Source: CAZXVW01 sp964644025 (GTDB lineage: Bacteria > Acidobacteriota > Terriglobia > Bryobacterales > Bryobacteraceae). From it: a stretch of 49,794 nucleotides of DNA. Positions 35,378 through 43,681 of this stretch are shown here, piece by piece. Both the position numbers and the translations under genes were made by a program. Location: NCBI GenBank assembly GCA_964644025.1, contig CAZXVW010000004.1:1-49794 (forward strand). The letters run 5' to 3'. The notes below the pieces were generated by a model. It was given only the letters and a program-made list of their open reading frames with translations. It was not told where the DNA came from and did not search any database. Every line of letters begins with the position of its first letter. Position 1 is the stretch's first letter.

Positions 35378-36178
35378 CTAACGCCGGTCCCGCCGCGCAG
35401 CGGTGGTCTTTACCCGCCCGGCCGCCGAATCCGCGTCCGCGGCGCCCGCGTCCCGGCGCCGCTGCTTCGGAGGACTCCGAAGCACGTTCACCAGCGAAAT
35501 GCTCGGGCGTTCGGTCAGTTCCTCATCCAGCGGATGGCGCAGCAGCAGCCGGATCCGGGCCGCCGCATCGGCCAGGGCCAGCACGTCAGCCTCCTCGGGT
35601 CTGGTCAACAGCGTCACCACCGGCAGTACCGGGCGCCCTTCGGAGGCCTCTGGTTCCGGTTCCACCCGCAATACCTCGAGATCCTGCAGCACCGTACGCA
35701 AACTCGTCGCTTCGCCCGGCCGGTCTCCCCGGGTATATACTACCTGGGCATCCACCCGATGCCCCGGTTTCAGCAACCGGATCACGCCCGTCGAATCGGT
35801 CACGTGGATCGATACCGCCCGCATCCCCGGCCGCACGCCCGCGGCCGCCCCGTGCGCCGACGTGGGCGACGCCACCACCTCGCGCACCAGCGGCTCGCCG
35901 GCCGCCACCGGGGCCACCACCACCAGCCCGGCCACCTCGGAAACCGCATCGAACCCTTCCACCAGCCCGTCCACGCTCGAACGCGGCGCCAGCTTCACGT
36001 CCGAGGGCGTCAGGACCGTGCCTGGTTTCAGGTCGCGTCCGGCCACAACGATCGAGCGTTGGCTGGCCGCCGCGCTTTCGTCCAGCTTTCCCACCACCAG
36101 GCCATAGAACAGGCCGGTCGCGATGATCGCCACCACAAAAGCGATCCCCAACAGAGTAATGAAGTTCTTTTTAGCCAT
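35378..36178 (-). CDS. cpaB: Flp pilus assembly protein CpaB/RcpC
   Basis: A 266-residue protein with one N-terminal membrane helix (FITLLGIAFVVAIIATGLFY) and a SAF-type domain (VAGRDLKPGTVLTPSDVKLA) followed by the RcpC-like part (GMRAVSIHVTDSTGVIRLLK, DAQVVYTRG, TVLQDLEVLRVEPE). The C-terminal tail is rich in Ala, Asp and Arg. It acts in the periplasm with the secretin of the tad pilus. The ATG at 36178 is used; a GTG directly before it (36181) is equally possible. The GGGAG ribosome-binding site lies in a hairpin (see 36193-36222). Confidence 0.85.
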   Translation of the reverse strand: MAKKNFITLLGIAFVVAIIATGLFYGLVVGKLDESAAASQRSIVVAGRDLKPGTVLTPSDVKLAPRSSVDGLVEGFDAVSEVAGLVVVAPVAAGEPLVREVVASPTSAHGAAAGVRPGMRAVSIHVTDSTGVIRLLKPGHRVDAQVVYTRGDRPGEATSLRTVLQDLEVLRVEPEPEASEGRPVLPVVTLLTRPEEADVLALADAAARIRLLLRHPLDEELTERPSISLVNVLRSPPKQRRRDAGAADADSAAGRVKTTAARRDRR

Positions 36179-36192
36179 CACCGAAGATTGCT

Positions 36193-36222
36193 CCCGGGAT
36201 CAGCCTGTGTCCACATCCCGGG
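36193..36222 (-). promoter_or_regulatory. Perfect inverted repeat overlapping the cpaB ribosome-binding site
   Basis: CCCGGGAT and ATCCCGGG (36193-36200 and 36215-36222) form an 8-bp stem with a 14-nt loop in the 5' leader of cpaB. The 3' arm of the transcript includes the GGG of the GGGAG ribosome-binding site (plus-strand 36191-36195). The stem could hide the site, but this is only a structural guess. Confidence 0.5.
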
Positions 36223-36237
36223 ACATGGACTTACCTT

Positions 36238-36264
36238 AGTATCGGCGGCTGCTCTGTTTTTCAA
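36238..36264 (-). promoter_or_regulatory. Weak candidate promoter of the cpaB-tadB-tadC unit
   Basis: TTGAAA (-35, 36259-36264) and GATACT (-10, 36238-36243) with a short 15-nt spacer, upstream of the hairpin at 36193-36222. The spacer is below the usual 16-18 nt. Confidence 0.3.
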
Positions 36265-36387
36265 TAGGCTAAGCGGGGTAAACGCGCCGTCTCCTTGCTC
36301 TGCCCCCCGCGATTCATCTGTCCAGGATGACCGGAGCCCCTGGCCCACCGCCTCCCCGGGCCAACTGTTCCGGCAGCGTTGCCGCCC

Positions 36388-37071
36388 TCAGACCCCGCGC
36401 CGATGACCGTAAAGCTCGATCTGCAGCCGGGGACTGTAACGGAAGCCCTCTTGCTTGCACAGCTCCACCAGCCAGCGCCCCCGCTCGCGCAACTGGCTCG
36501 CTTCGGTGCCCTCCGCCATCAGCAAGACCCGCCGCGGGTCAGCCTTCAGTTCCCGTACCAGCGTCCGGATCTCGCCCAGATCGCCCGGCTCGGTGACCAC
36601 GAACTTCAGTTGATACTCGTAGGCGTCCATCAGCCGCCGCAGCACGGCAGGCTGAAGCCGGAGCCGCTCATGCCGGGCCACCCGGCGCTGCTCGCCCGGA
36701 CCGGTGGGGGTCGAATTAGAGAGTTTCGGACTGATACTCATCAGGTTGCAGGCGACCGGCGCAAATACGGTCCCGGCCGTCTCCACGGTGACGTGCCGGC
36801 CCATGCGCCGGAGCCGTTCGGTCAGAGGAACAATTCCCCGGGCGATCATCGGCTCGCCGCCGGTTACGACCACGTAGGCACACGCATGGGCGCCCACGAA
36901 GCCCAGAATCGCCTCCAGCCCCAGTTCTTCGCCCTCCCCCTCCCAGGCGGCATATGGGGTGTCGCACCACCGGCAGCGCAGGTTGCAACCGCTGGTGCGG
37001 ATGAACACCGAGGGCACGCCGGCGAGCATTCCCTCGCCCTGAATCGAGTAGAACATCTCGGCGATCTTCAT
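36388..37071 (-). CDS. queE: 7-carboxy-7-deazaguanine synthase
   Basis: A 227-residue radical SAM enzyme that turns 6-carboxytetrahydropterin into 7-carboxy-7-deazaguanine in queuosine biosynthesis. The iron-sulfur motif is C29-x3-C33-x2-C36 in TSGCNLRCRWCDTPY, preceded by MFYSIQGEG, a strong family hallmark. The middle contains VVVTGGEPM, the GGEP motif. Its ATG overlaps the queC stop by 4 nt (37068-37071), so it is translated after queC. It ends the three-gene MFS-queC-queE unit. Confidence 0.94.
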   Translation of the reverse strand: MKIAEMFYSIQGEGMLAGVPSVFIRTSGCNLRCRWCDTPYAAWEGEGEELGLEAILGFVGAHACAYVVVTGGEPMIARGIVPLTERLRRMGRHVTVETAGTVFAPVACNLMSISPKLSNSTPTGPGEQRRVARHERLRLQPAVLRRLMDAYEYQLKFVVTEPGDLGEIRTLVRELKADPRRVLLMAEGTEASQLRERGRWLVELCKQEGFRYSPRLQIELYGHRRGV

Positions 37072-37763
37072 CGCGGATAGTCGAGCGGATCCGGGATGCC
37101 CGCCTCAGCAAAGCCCTTGCGGCGGAGCCGGCAGGAATCACACGCACCGCACGGCCGGCCGGCCGGATCCGGATCGTAGCAACTGTGCGTGAGACGGAAA
37201 TCGACACCCAGTTCGGCGCCCAGGCGGATGATCTCCGCCTTCGACATCCGGATCAGCGGCGCGTGAATCCGGATCCGGCTCTTGCCCTCCACCGCCGCCC
37301 GGATGGCCAGGTTGGCCATCCGCTCGTACGCCTCAATGTATTCGGGACGGCAGTCGGGATAGCCGGAATAGTCGATGGCGTTGACGCCGATGAAAATGTC
37401 TTCCGCTTCCAGCACCTCGGCCCAGGCCAGGGCGAAGGAGAGAAACACGGTGTTGCGCGCCGGCACGTAGGTCACCGGGATGCCGGTGGCCATCTCCGCT
37501 GCGGGACGATCCTTCGGGACCTCGATGTCCGCCGTTAACGCCGACCCGCCAAGGGAGCGCAAATCAACCGGGACCACCAGGTGGCGCACGGCGCCGAGCG
37601 CCGCGGCCACCCGCCGGGCGGCTTCCAGCTCCACCTTATGGCGCTGCCCGTAGTCGAACGAGAGAGCATAACAGGCGAAGCCCTGGCGGCGGGCATAAGC
37701 CAGGCATGTGGACGAGTCCAGCCCTCCGCTGAGCAGGCACACCGCTTTTCGCACCGTATTCAT
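37068..37763 (-). CDS. queC: 7-cyano-7-deazaguanine synthase
   Basis: A 231-residue ATP-dependent enzyme that converts 7-carboxy-7-deazaguanine and ammonia to preQ0. The PP-loop is SGGLDS (12-17) in VCLLSGGLDSSTCLAYA; YVPARNTVFLSFALAWAE and GVNAIDYSGYPDCRPEY are family blocks; the zinc site is the C-terminal HSCYDPDPAGRPCGACDSC. The ATG at 37763 overlaps the stop of the upstream MFS gene (37760-37763), and its own stop overlaps queE. The other genes of the pathway, queD and folE, are not in the window. Confidence 0.95.
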   Translation of the reverse strand: MNTVRKAVCLLSGGLDSSTCLAYARRQGFACYALSFDYGQRHKVELEAARRVAAALGAVRHLVVPVDLRSLGGSALTADIEVPKDRPAAEMATGIPVTYVPARNTVFLSFALAWAEVLEAEDIFIGVNAIDYSGYPDCRPEYIEAYERMANLAIRAAVEGKSRIRIHAPLIRMSKAEIIRLGAELGVDFRLTHSCYDPDPAGRPCGACDSCRLRRKGFAEAGIPDPLDYPR

Positions 37764-38956
37764 CGTTTCAGCTTCAGGGCCAGCAGCAACCCAAGCACCG
37801 GGAACACCAGCAGCGCCAGCATGACCCGGTGGAGCGAAAAAAGATCCGCTGTCCATCCGATCAGCGGGACAAAGAGCGTTCCGGCCGTCCCCCAGCCGAA
37901 CCCCATCATCAGCGCCGAGACGGTGCCGGCCTGCGAGGGAACCATTTCTTGTCCCATCACCACGATGACCGGGTTGGTAAACAACAGCAGAAACCCGCCC
38001 AACGCCAGTCCGAACATCGCCGCCGCGCCGCTGCCCAGGAAGAACAGAAGCAGGAACGGCAGACAGGCTGCCATGGAAATCAGGATGACCCGGCGGCCGC
38101 CGAGCCGGTCGGCCAAGTGCCCCCCGGTAAACGTGCCGGCGGCCCCGGCAGCCAGAAACAGCGTCAACCCGTAGCTGGCCTCGGGGAGCGAAAACCCCCG
38201 CTCCCGGTACAGATAAAGCGGCAGGAACTGGGCGAAAGCGATCTGCAGGACCGACCGGATGACCACCAGCGAGTACAACACCGCCAGCGGCTTCCCCAGC
38301 GGCCGGACCAGTTCCCAATCGATCTTTCCCCCCGCCGCACCAGCCGGCGCCGGTGGTCTGGGCAGCGTAGCCAGCAGAAACAGGGAAACCAGCACGCCCG
38401 GCAACGCGGCCCAGTACATCCGCGTCAGGCCGAGCCAGCCAAGCACCCCGGAGATGTAAGCCGGCCCGATGGCCATGCCCAGCGTCCCGGAGCTGAGAAA
38501 AATCGCCATCCAGCCGCCCCGGCGGGTGGCCGTGCTGAAGGCCACCGTCGCGGAAGCCTGCGGGTGGAACGCCGCCACGCCGGAGCCGGCCAGCGCCACC
38601 AACGCCAGCAGCCAGCCGTAGGCGGGCGTCAGTCCCAGCAGCGAGATCGCGATGCCGCTGACGCCCGGCGCCAGCGCCGCCAGCAGCCGCGTCCGCAGCC
38701 GGTCGGAGAGGTACCCGTAAGCCGGCTGGATCATCGAGGAGGTGACCACGAACACGCCCGCGACGATGCCGGCCTGGGTGAGCGATAAGCCGAGGCGGTC
38801 GACGAAGACCGGCTGCAGCGCGCCGAGCGCTCCCGAATAGAGGTCCACCGAACAGTGACCCAGGGAGAGCAGAACCAGCGTGGCGACGCCCGCGCTGGCC
38901 GCCGCCGTTTGTTGAGGCGCCTCGAGCGGGATTGTGGCGCTGTCGTCAGATTTCAT
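37760..38956 (-). CDS. MFS transporter (fosmidomycin-resistance Fsr-like)
   Basis: A 398-residue major facilitator with about 12 membrane helices. The N-terminal LGHCSVDLYSGALGALQPVF and the loop segment GSGVAAFHPQASA are typical of the Fsr/fosmidomycin-resistance group. YGYLSDRL and GGHLADRLGGRRVI are the conserved MFS loop motifs. The substrate is unknown. It is first in a transcript with queC and queE, each junction overlapping by 4 nt; a purine-like or precursor transport function is possible but not supported by any motif. TATAAT (38974-38979) lies 17 nt before its ATG. Confidence 0.9.
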   Translation of the reverse strand: MKSDDSATIPLEAPQQTAAASAGVATLVLLSLGHCSVDLYSGALGALQPVFVDRLGLSLTQAGIVAGVFVVTSSMIQPAYGYLSDRLRTRLLAALAPGVSGIAISLLGLTPAYGWLLALVALAGSGVAAFHPQASATVAFSTATRRGGWMAIFLSSGTLGMAIGPAYISGVLGWLGLTRMYWAALPGVLVSLFLLATLPRPPAPAGAAGGKIDWELVRPLGKPLAVLYSLVVIRSVLQIAFAQFLPLYLYRERGFSLPEASYGLTLFLAAGAAGTFTGGHLADRLGGRRVILISMAACLPFLLLFFLGSGAAAMFGLALGGFLLLFTNPVIVVMGQEMVPSQAGTVSALMMGFGWGTAGTLFVPLIGWTADLFSLHRVMLALLVFPVLGLLLALKLKR

Positions 38957-38973
38957 CGAGGCGGCTTCCCTCG

Positions 38974-38979
38974 ATTATA
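38974..38979 (-). promoter_or_regulatory. Candidate -10 of the MFS-queC-queE operon
   Basis: TATAAT on the minus strand preceded by GCGC, 17 nt from the ATG at 38956. A TTGACG lies only four bases upstream and cannot be its -35. No other clear -35 is seen. Confidence 0.45.
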
Positions 38980-39022
38980 GCGCCGTCAAGACCTCCTCTC
39001 GCACGCCGGCCGCCGGGCGCCT

Positions 39023-40510
39023 CTAGGCCCGCGGCAACGGGCCGTCGGCATTACGGACGAAGTCCCGGTCCACCGTCATCCATTCCGCGTACCGGTTTCC
39101 CGGCAGGAATTCATCGTGCGCCTCGTGCAGCAGGTCTTTCAACCGGGAACGCAGCCGCCGCAGAATGGCTGGCTCGCTGCGGCCGTCGCACAGGTTCCTC
39201 ATCTGGTACGGGTCCACGATGTTGTCGTAAAGTTCTTCGGCGCCGGTGAGCCACTTCACGTAGGTGAACTCCTTGGTGCGGATGCCGCGCCACTCCGGCC
39301 ACTCGGTCATCGTCTCCGGATAATCCCAATGAGAAACGAAGTTCATCATCAGCGCCGCGTCCCGCTCGGGTCCTTTCCGGCCGAGCACGCGCGCCGACAA
39401 GTCCATGCCGTTGACGATGTCCGGCACTTCGACGCCGCACAGCCCGGCCAGCGTCGGGAACTGATCCATCGGCGTGTAGAGCACATCCGAGGTCACCCCC
39501 GGCCGGATATGGCCCGGCCAGCGGATGATCAACGGAATATCGACGGCCTCGGCGTACGGCACCATCTTGTTGTAACGGCCCTGGCTGGCCAGCATCTCTC
39601 CGTGATCGGAGCTGAAGACAACGATTGTGTTCTCCGCGAGGCCTGAGGTATCGAGAAAATCCAGCAGCCGGCCCACGTTGTCATCGACGTTGTCGATCAT
39701 CGCGTAGTAGCAGCGCGGATCTCGTTGCGGAGAATCCAGCCGGCCCTTCACATTGGGCCGCCAGTACAGCTTTTCCGGCGTCTCGGCCAGGCTGGCGGGC
39801 GGCACGTGGTCTTTCCGCCAGGGCGGATGCGGCGGATGCGGCGCCACCACCAGGAAGAAAGGCTTGTCGGAATCCTTGTGGCGCTTCATGTACTCGATCG
39901 CCATGTCGGTCTCCGAGTCCGTCTCGTACTTCGGCATGTAAAGACGCTCGGGCGTGTCGCGATAGTACCAGGCATGAGCGAAGCTGACATGGAAGTTGAA
40001 GGCCTCCCAGTGCTGGTAACCATGCCGCAGCGGCCCCGGAGGCACGAACTCGCTCTCCTTCTGCGGCGGTGGTGGCACGCCGCGTTTCAGCGTTCCCTTC
40101 CGCTGCCCCGCCGCCAGGTGCCATTTCCCGATAAAGCCGGTGTCATAGCCCGCACGGTCGAAGGCGTTGGCCATCGACTCGCCGGTCGGCGGGAGATTGA
40201 CCCAGTTCATGATCCCGCAGGACAGCGCCGGCCAGCGGCCCGTTTGCAGCATGGCGCGATAGGGCGTGCACAGCGGGTAAGTGGACAGCGCGTTGGTGAA
40301 TCGCACGCCCTGGCTGGCTAGGCGGTCAATGTTCGGGGTCGGAATGTTCTTCCCCCCGTAGCAGCCCACGGCCTGGGCGCGGACCTGGTCCGGGAAGAAA
40401 TACAGCACGTTCGGTCGTTTCTTCGGCGCCTGAGCGCCGGCGGCTCCTGCGGCTGCGGCCACCCCGGCCGCCGTCGCCCCGAGAAAGCCGCGTCGGCTAA
40501 GATCACTCAT
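39023..40510 (-). CDS. Sulfatase with Tat leader
   Basis: A 495-residue sulfatase. Start MSDLSRRGFLGATAAGVAAA has a canonical SRRGFL Tat motif; GGAGG lies directly upstream of the ATG. Metal site FFPDQVRAQAVGCYGG (Asp41-Gln42 rather than Asp-Asp, as in many related sulfatases). Formylglycine motif LCTPYRAMLQTGRWP with Cys81; GFIGKWHLAAG and VFSSDHGEM follow. C-terminal ELYDNIVDPYQMRNL is the usual end block. It has its own good promoter (40539-40568) and is not coupled to other sulfatases. Confidence 0.92.
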   Translation of the reverse strand: MSDLSRRGFLGATAAGVAAAAGAAGAQAPKKRPNVLYFFPDQVRAQAVGCYGGKNIPTPNIDRLASQGVRFTNALSTYPLCTPYRAMLQTGRWPALSCGIMNWVNLPPTGESMANAFDRAGYDTGFIGKWHLAAGQRKGTLKRGVPPPPQKESEFVPPGPLRHGYQHWEAFNFHVSFAHAWYYRDTPERLYMPKYETDSETDMAIEYMKRHKDSDKPFFLVVAPHPPHPPWRKDHVPPASLAETPEKLYWRPNVKGRLDSPQRDPRCYYAMIDNVDDNVGRLLDFLDTSGLAENTIVVFSSDHGEMLASQGRYNKMVPYAEAVDIPLIIRWPGHIRPGVTSDVLYTPMDQFPTLAGLCGVEVPDIVNGMDLSARVLGRKGPERDAALMMNFVSHWDYPETMTEWPEWRGIRTKEFTYVKWLTGAEELYDNIVDPYQMRNLCDGRSEPAILRRLRSRLKDLLHEAHDEFLPGNRYAEWMTVDRDFVRNADGPLPRA

Positions 40511-40538
40511 AAATCCTCCACTGCGAAAGTCCACTTGG

Positions 40539-40568
40539 AGAATATGTCACCCCGCCGCCTGATGTCAA
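40539..40568 (-). promoter_or_regulatory. Strong candidate sigma-70 promoter of the sulfatase at 39023-40510
   Basis: TTGACA (-35, 40563-40568) and TATTCT (-10, 40539-40544) on the minus strand with an 18-nt spacer. The -35 is a perfect match. The start codon is about 29 nt downstream of the -10. Confidence 0.65.
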
Positions 40569-40611
40569 ACGGTCCGGATACCCGGAATCCGGGCACCCGT
40601 CGGCCAGCGGC

Positions 40612-41415
40612 TCAGCCGAGCCCGCCCTCCTCCCGAAACACCGATTCGTCCAGCAGGCCGTACGCCGTGAAAGCCGTCCGCAGCGCCAGCCGCAGCGCCA
40701 GCACGAGCGTCAGCGCGGTGCCGGAGAAAATGGCCAGCATGATCACCATCTGGTATTTCACCGCGCTCATCGGATCGGCCCCCGCCAGGATGACACCGGT
40801 CATCATCCCCGGCAGCGAGACCAGCCCGATGGTGGCGATGGTGGCCACCGTGGGCGCCAGCGCCGCCTGCAGGGCGTCTCTTACGTGGGGCCGGACCGCC
40901 TCGGCGAGCGTGGCGCCCTGGGCCAGGGCCTGCAGAAACGGTTTCTCCTGCTTCCGCAGCGAATCCAAGAAACGGCTCAGCCCGACGATGTCCGCGCGCA
41001 AACAGTTGCCCAGCACCATGCCGCCGAGCGGGATGGCATACTGTGCCTCAAACATGTTCGGGCGCGCCAGAATCACCCCCGTGAAATACAGCATCGGCAG
41101 CAGCGACCCGGCCAGCAATGCCGCGAACAGGATGGGGCCCGCCTTCGCGAACCGCAACCCGCAACCTCGCGCCACCGACAGGTCGGCGACCCCAATCATG
41201 GCCACCAGCCAGAGCAACGTCAGCCACGGCCGGTCCAGCTCGAAGACCACGCTGAGATAGAGGCCGACGAACAGAAGCTGCACCGCCATCCGGACCAGCG
41301 CCGCCAGCGTCCGGCCGATCATGGGCAACCGGTACCAGAGCAGGATCGCCAGCGGAACCAGCGCCAGCAGGCAGGCCAAGCCCAGGTGAAGCGTGGAGAT
41401 CTCAAGCAGTTCCAT
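40612..41415 (-). CDS. fetB: ABC exporter permease, FetB-like
   Basis: A 267-residue multispan membrane protein of the UPF0014/FetB family, whose E. coli member exports iron with FetA. The diagnostic block TIGLVSLPGMMTGVILAG and AVKYQMVIMLAIFSGTAL are both present, along with PLGGMVLGNCLRADIVGL. The ATG at 41415 overlaps the FetA-like ATPase stop by 14 nt. The substrate in this organism could be iron or another metal; no regulator is adjacent. Confidence 0.9.
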   Translation of the reverse strand: MELLEISTLHLGLACLLALVPLAILLWYRLPMIGRTLAALVRMAVQLLFVGLYLSVVFELDRPWLTLLWLVAMIGVADLSVARGCGLRFAKAGPILFAALLAGSLLPMLYFTGVILARPNMFEAQYAIPLGGMVLGNCLRADIVGLSRFLDSLRKQEKPFLQALAQGATLAEAVRPHVRDALQAALAPTVATIATIGLVSLPGMMTGVILAGADPMSAVKYQMVIMLAIFSGTALTLVLALRLALRTAFTAYGLLDESVFREEGGLG

Positions 41416-42052
41416 GGCCACTCCCCGGAGGCCGGAGCTCCACCACCGGCCCGCCAAGATGGAACTTGTCCGGATCGTGCGAAACCGAGAGCATGGTGAC
41501 CCCCTCCTGCCGGGCCAAATAATCCGCCACGGCGGTGCGGCTGGCGGGATCGAGCGCCGAGGAGACTTCATCCAGCAGCAGAACCGGGCGCTCCAACAGC
41601 AGCGCCGCGATCAGCGCCACCCGCTGCTTCTCCCCACCGGAGAGCTTCGCCACCGGGCGCTCGAGCACGCCGGGCTCCAGCAAGAATCGCTCCAGCAGTT
41701 CCGGAACGCGCTCCAGCCGGCCCGCCAGCCGACGGTTCACCCGGTAGGAGAACGGGCGCTCGAGCGCCTCGCGCGCCGTTCCCTGCCCGAGATCCGGCTC
41801 CTGGGGCACCCACGCCATCTGCCGCCGGAGCCGCCAGACGGAAGCGGCGTCCAGGCGCCGCCCCAGAACCTCCACCTCGCCCGCGGCCGGCCGCAGGAAG
41901 CCGAGCAGGCACTTGATCAGCGACGATTTGCCGCTGCCGGAGGCCCCGGTGATCGTACCGCGCTCGCCACGGTCCAGGCTGAGCGAAAACTCATCCAGCA
42001 AAAGCCGGCCGCCCAGCACGATCCGTAGGTTCTGGACCCGGATGGCTCGCAT
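41402..42052 (-). CDS. fetA: ABC transporter ATP-binding protein, FetA-like
   Basis: A 216-residue ATPase. Walker A GASGSGKSS (36-44), Q-loop VPQEPDL, signature LSGGEKQRVAL and Walker B VLLLDEVSSALD, followed by VSHD. It pairs with the overlapping FetB-like permease and should drive its export. The ATG at 42052 was chosen because GGAGCGAG lies upstream; an ATG six codons earlier (42070) is also possible. It is divergent from the Thr-type sulfatase-fold gene with 39 nt between starts. Confidence 0.88.
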   Translation of the reverse strand: MRAIRVQNLRIVLGGRLLLDEFSLSLDRGERGTITGASGSGKSSLIKCLLGFLRPAAGEVEVLGRRLDAASVWRLRRQMAWVPQEPDLGQGTAREALERPFSYRVNRRLAGRLERVPELLERFLLEPGVLERPVAKLSGGEKQRVALIAALLLERPVLLLDEVSSALDPASRTAVADYLARQEGVTMLSVSHDPDKFHLGGPVVELRPPGSGHGTA

Positions 42053-42091
42053 TCGAGAATCTCGCTCCATCAATGGTACGATATCGGTGCA

Positions 42092-43681
42092 ATGAAGAAG
42101 GCCAGAACCCGAAGAGAGCTTCTCAGCAACGGAGCCGCCACGGTGGCGGCCCTGTCGGCGGCAGGCGCCAGCGCCGGATGCAGCACGGAGAAGGCGCCGC
42201 CCAAGCCGGCCGGCGGCGCCTTGACCCCTTTGATCGACGACCCGCTCTCGGCCGTCCGCCCCCGCCTGCCCGGCAAGGTGTTCCGGCCGCCCAACTGGCG
42301 CGGCCCGTTTCGCACCGACTGGCGCGCGAAAAACGCCATCGTCATCGTGCTCGACAGCTTCCGGCTCGATCACATCGGAGCGTTCGGCGGCACCCGGGCG
42401 CCGACCCCGAACCTGGACAAGTTCGCCAAGCAATGCACGCTGTTCACCCATTCCTACCCCGAAGGGCTGCCCACCGTCCCGGTGCGTACCAGCCTGTTCA
42501 CCGGTAAGTTCACCTACCCGTTCCGCGGCTGGCAGGTGCTGTACCCGGAAGACCACCCGCTGCTGGCCGAAATCCTCTGGAGCGAGGGATATCGCTCATG
42601 CCTGGTCTCGGACACCTATCACCTGCACAAGCCTTCCTACGGCTTCGGCCGGGGTTTCGACGAGGTCTACTGGATTCGCGGCCAGGAGAGCGATCCGTTC
42701 GTCCGGGATCCGGCCATCGAACCAGACATGACGAACTACCTGTTCAAGCCCCGGACCAACAATCCGGCCGAAGCCAACCAGTTGCGCACTTACCTGCGAA
42801 ACCGCTACGACTGGAAGACCGAGGACGATCACTTCACCCCGCGCGTCTTCGGCAAGGCGCTCGACTGGATCAAGCGGCAGAAGAAGCGCGAGAACCTTTT
42901 CCTGTGGATCGACAACTTCTGTCCCCATGAGCCCTGGGACCCGCCGGACCGCTACCTGAAAATGGTTGCTCCAGACTTCCGGGGCAAGAAACTGATTCTG
43001 CCGACGCCCGGCGACGTGGAGGGTTACCTCACCAGCGAGGAGATGAAAAACGTGGCCTTGCTCTACGCCGGCGTAGTGGCCTTCATGGACGCCTGCGTGG
43101 GCCATTTCCTCGACGAGGTGAAGCGGCTCGGGATGCTCGATGACACGCTCATCGTCATCACCACCGACCACGGCGAGCCGTTCGGCGAACACGGCATTGT
43201 CCGCAAGGCGCGGCCGTGGCCTTACGAAGAGCTGGCCCGCACCTTCCTCATGATCTACCATCCGAGCAGCAAAGCCGTCCGGCGCGTGGACAGCTACACC
43301 CAGCAAACTGATATCACGCCTACTATCCTCGACTTCCTTGGCATTCCCGTTCCCGGGGCGATGACAGGGAAAAGCTTGACGCCGCTGCTGATGGGCCAGC
43401 AGGAGAAGATCCGCGATTTTGCCGTCTCCTGCTACCACATGGGCGATCTCACAATCCGGCACGATGAGTGGAGCTACCACTACTTCCTGCCGAATGCCCG
43501 GAAAGCGAGGGGGAGCAAGCTGGTCAAGGACAAGCCCGAGCTGTACAACCTGCGGGAAGATCCCACCGAGCAGCACAACCTGGCCGAAGCCGAGCCGGAC
43601 CGGGCTGCCGAGTTGCACCGGATGCTGGAGCAGTTCACCCACGAACTGATCAGCCGGGAACGGGAGGCGGCCGCCTCATGA
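42092..43681 (+). CDS. Sulfatase-fold hydrolase with Thr at the nucleophile position
   Basis: A 529-residue alkaline-phosphatase-superfamily protein with a Tat-like start (MKKARTRRELLSNGAATVAA) and a Cys at residue 30 (weak lipobox). Metal side VIVLDSFRLDHIGAFGG (Asp88). In the place of the usual C/S-x-P-x-R it has T128-V-P-V-R132 (LPTVPVRTSLFTG), so neither Cys nor Ser is available for formylglycine. TTDHGEPFGEH and FLWIDNFCPHEPWDPP are intact. Thr nucleophiles occur in phosphotransferases of this superfamily, so a phosphodiester or phosphonate substrate is possible. Its stop overlaps the deaminase ATG by 4 nt. Confidence 0.85.
   Translation: MKKARTRRELLSNGAATVAALSAAGASAGCSTEKAPPKPAGGALTPLIDDPLSAVRPRLPGKVFRPPNWRGPFRTDWRAKNAIVIVLDSFRLDHIGAFGGTRAPTPNLDKFAKQCTLFTHSYPEGLPTVPVRTSLFTGKFTYPFRGWQVLYPEDHPLLAEILWSEGYRSCLVSDTYHLHKPSYGFGRGFDEVYWIRGQESDPFVRDPAIEPDMTNYLFKPRTNNPAEANQLRTYLRNRYDWKTEDDHFTPRVFGKALDWIKRQKKRENLFLWIDNFCPHEPWDPPDRYLKMVAPDFRGKKLILPTPGDVEGYLTSEEMKNVALLYAGVVAFMDACVGHFLDEVKRLGMLDDTLIVITTDHGEPFGEHGIVRKARPWPYEELARTFLMIYHPSSKAVRRVDSYTQQTDITPTILDFLGIPVPGAMTGKSLTPLLMGQQEKIRDFAVSCYHMGDLTIRHDEWSYHYFLPNARKARGSKLVKDKPELYNLREDPTEQHNLAEAEPDRAAELHRMLEQFTHELISREREAAAS

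Noticed and set aside
38974..38989. TTGACG four bases upstream of TATAAT before the MFS gene
   Set aside because: A 4-nt spacer cannot serve as a -35/-10 pair.
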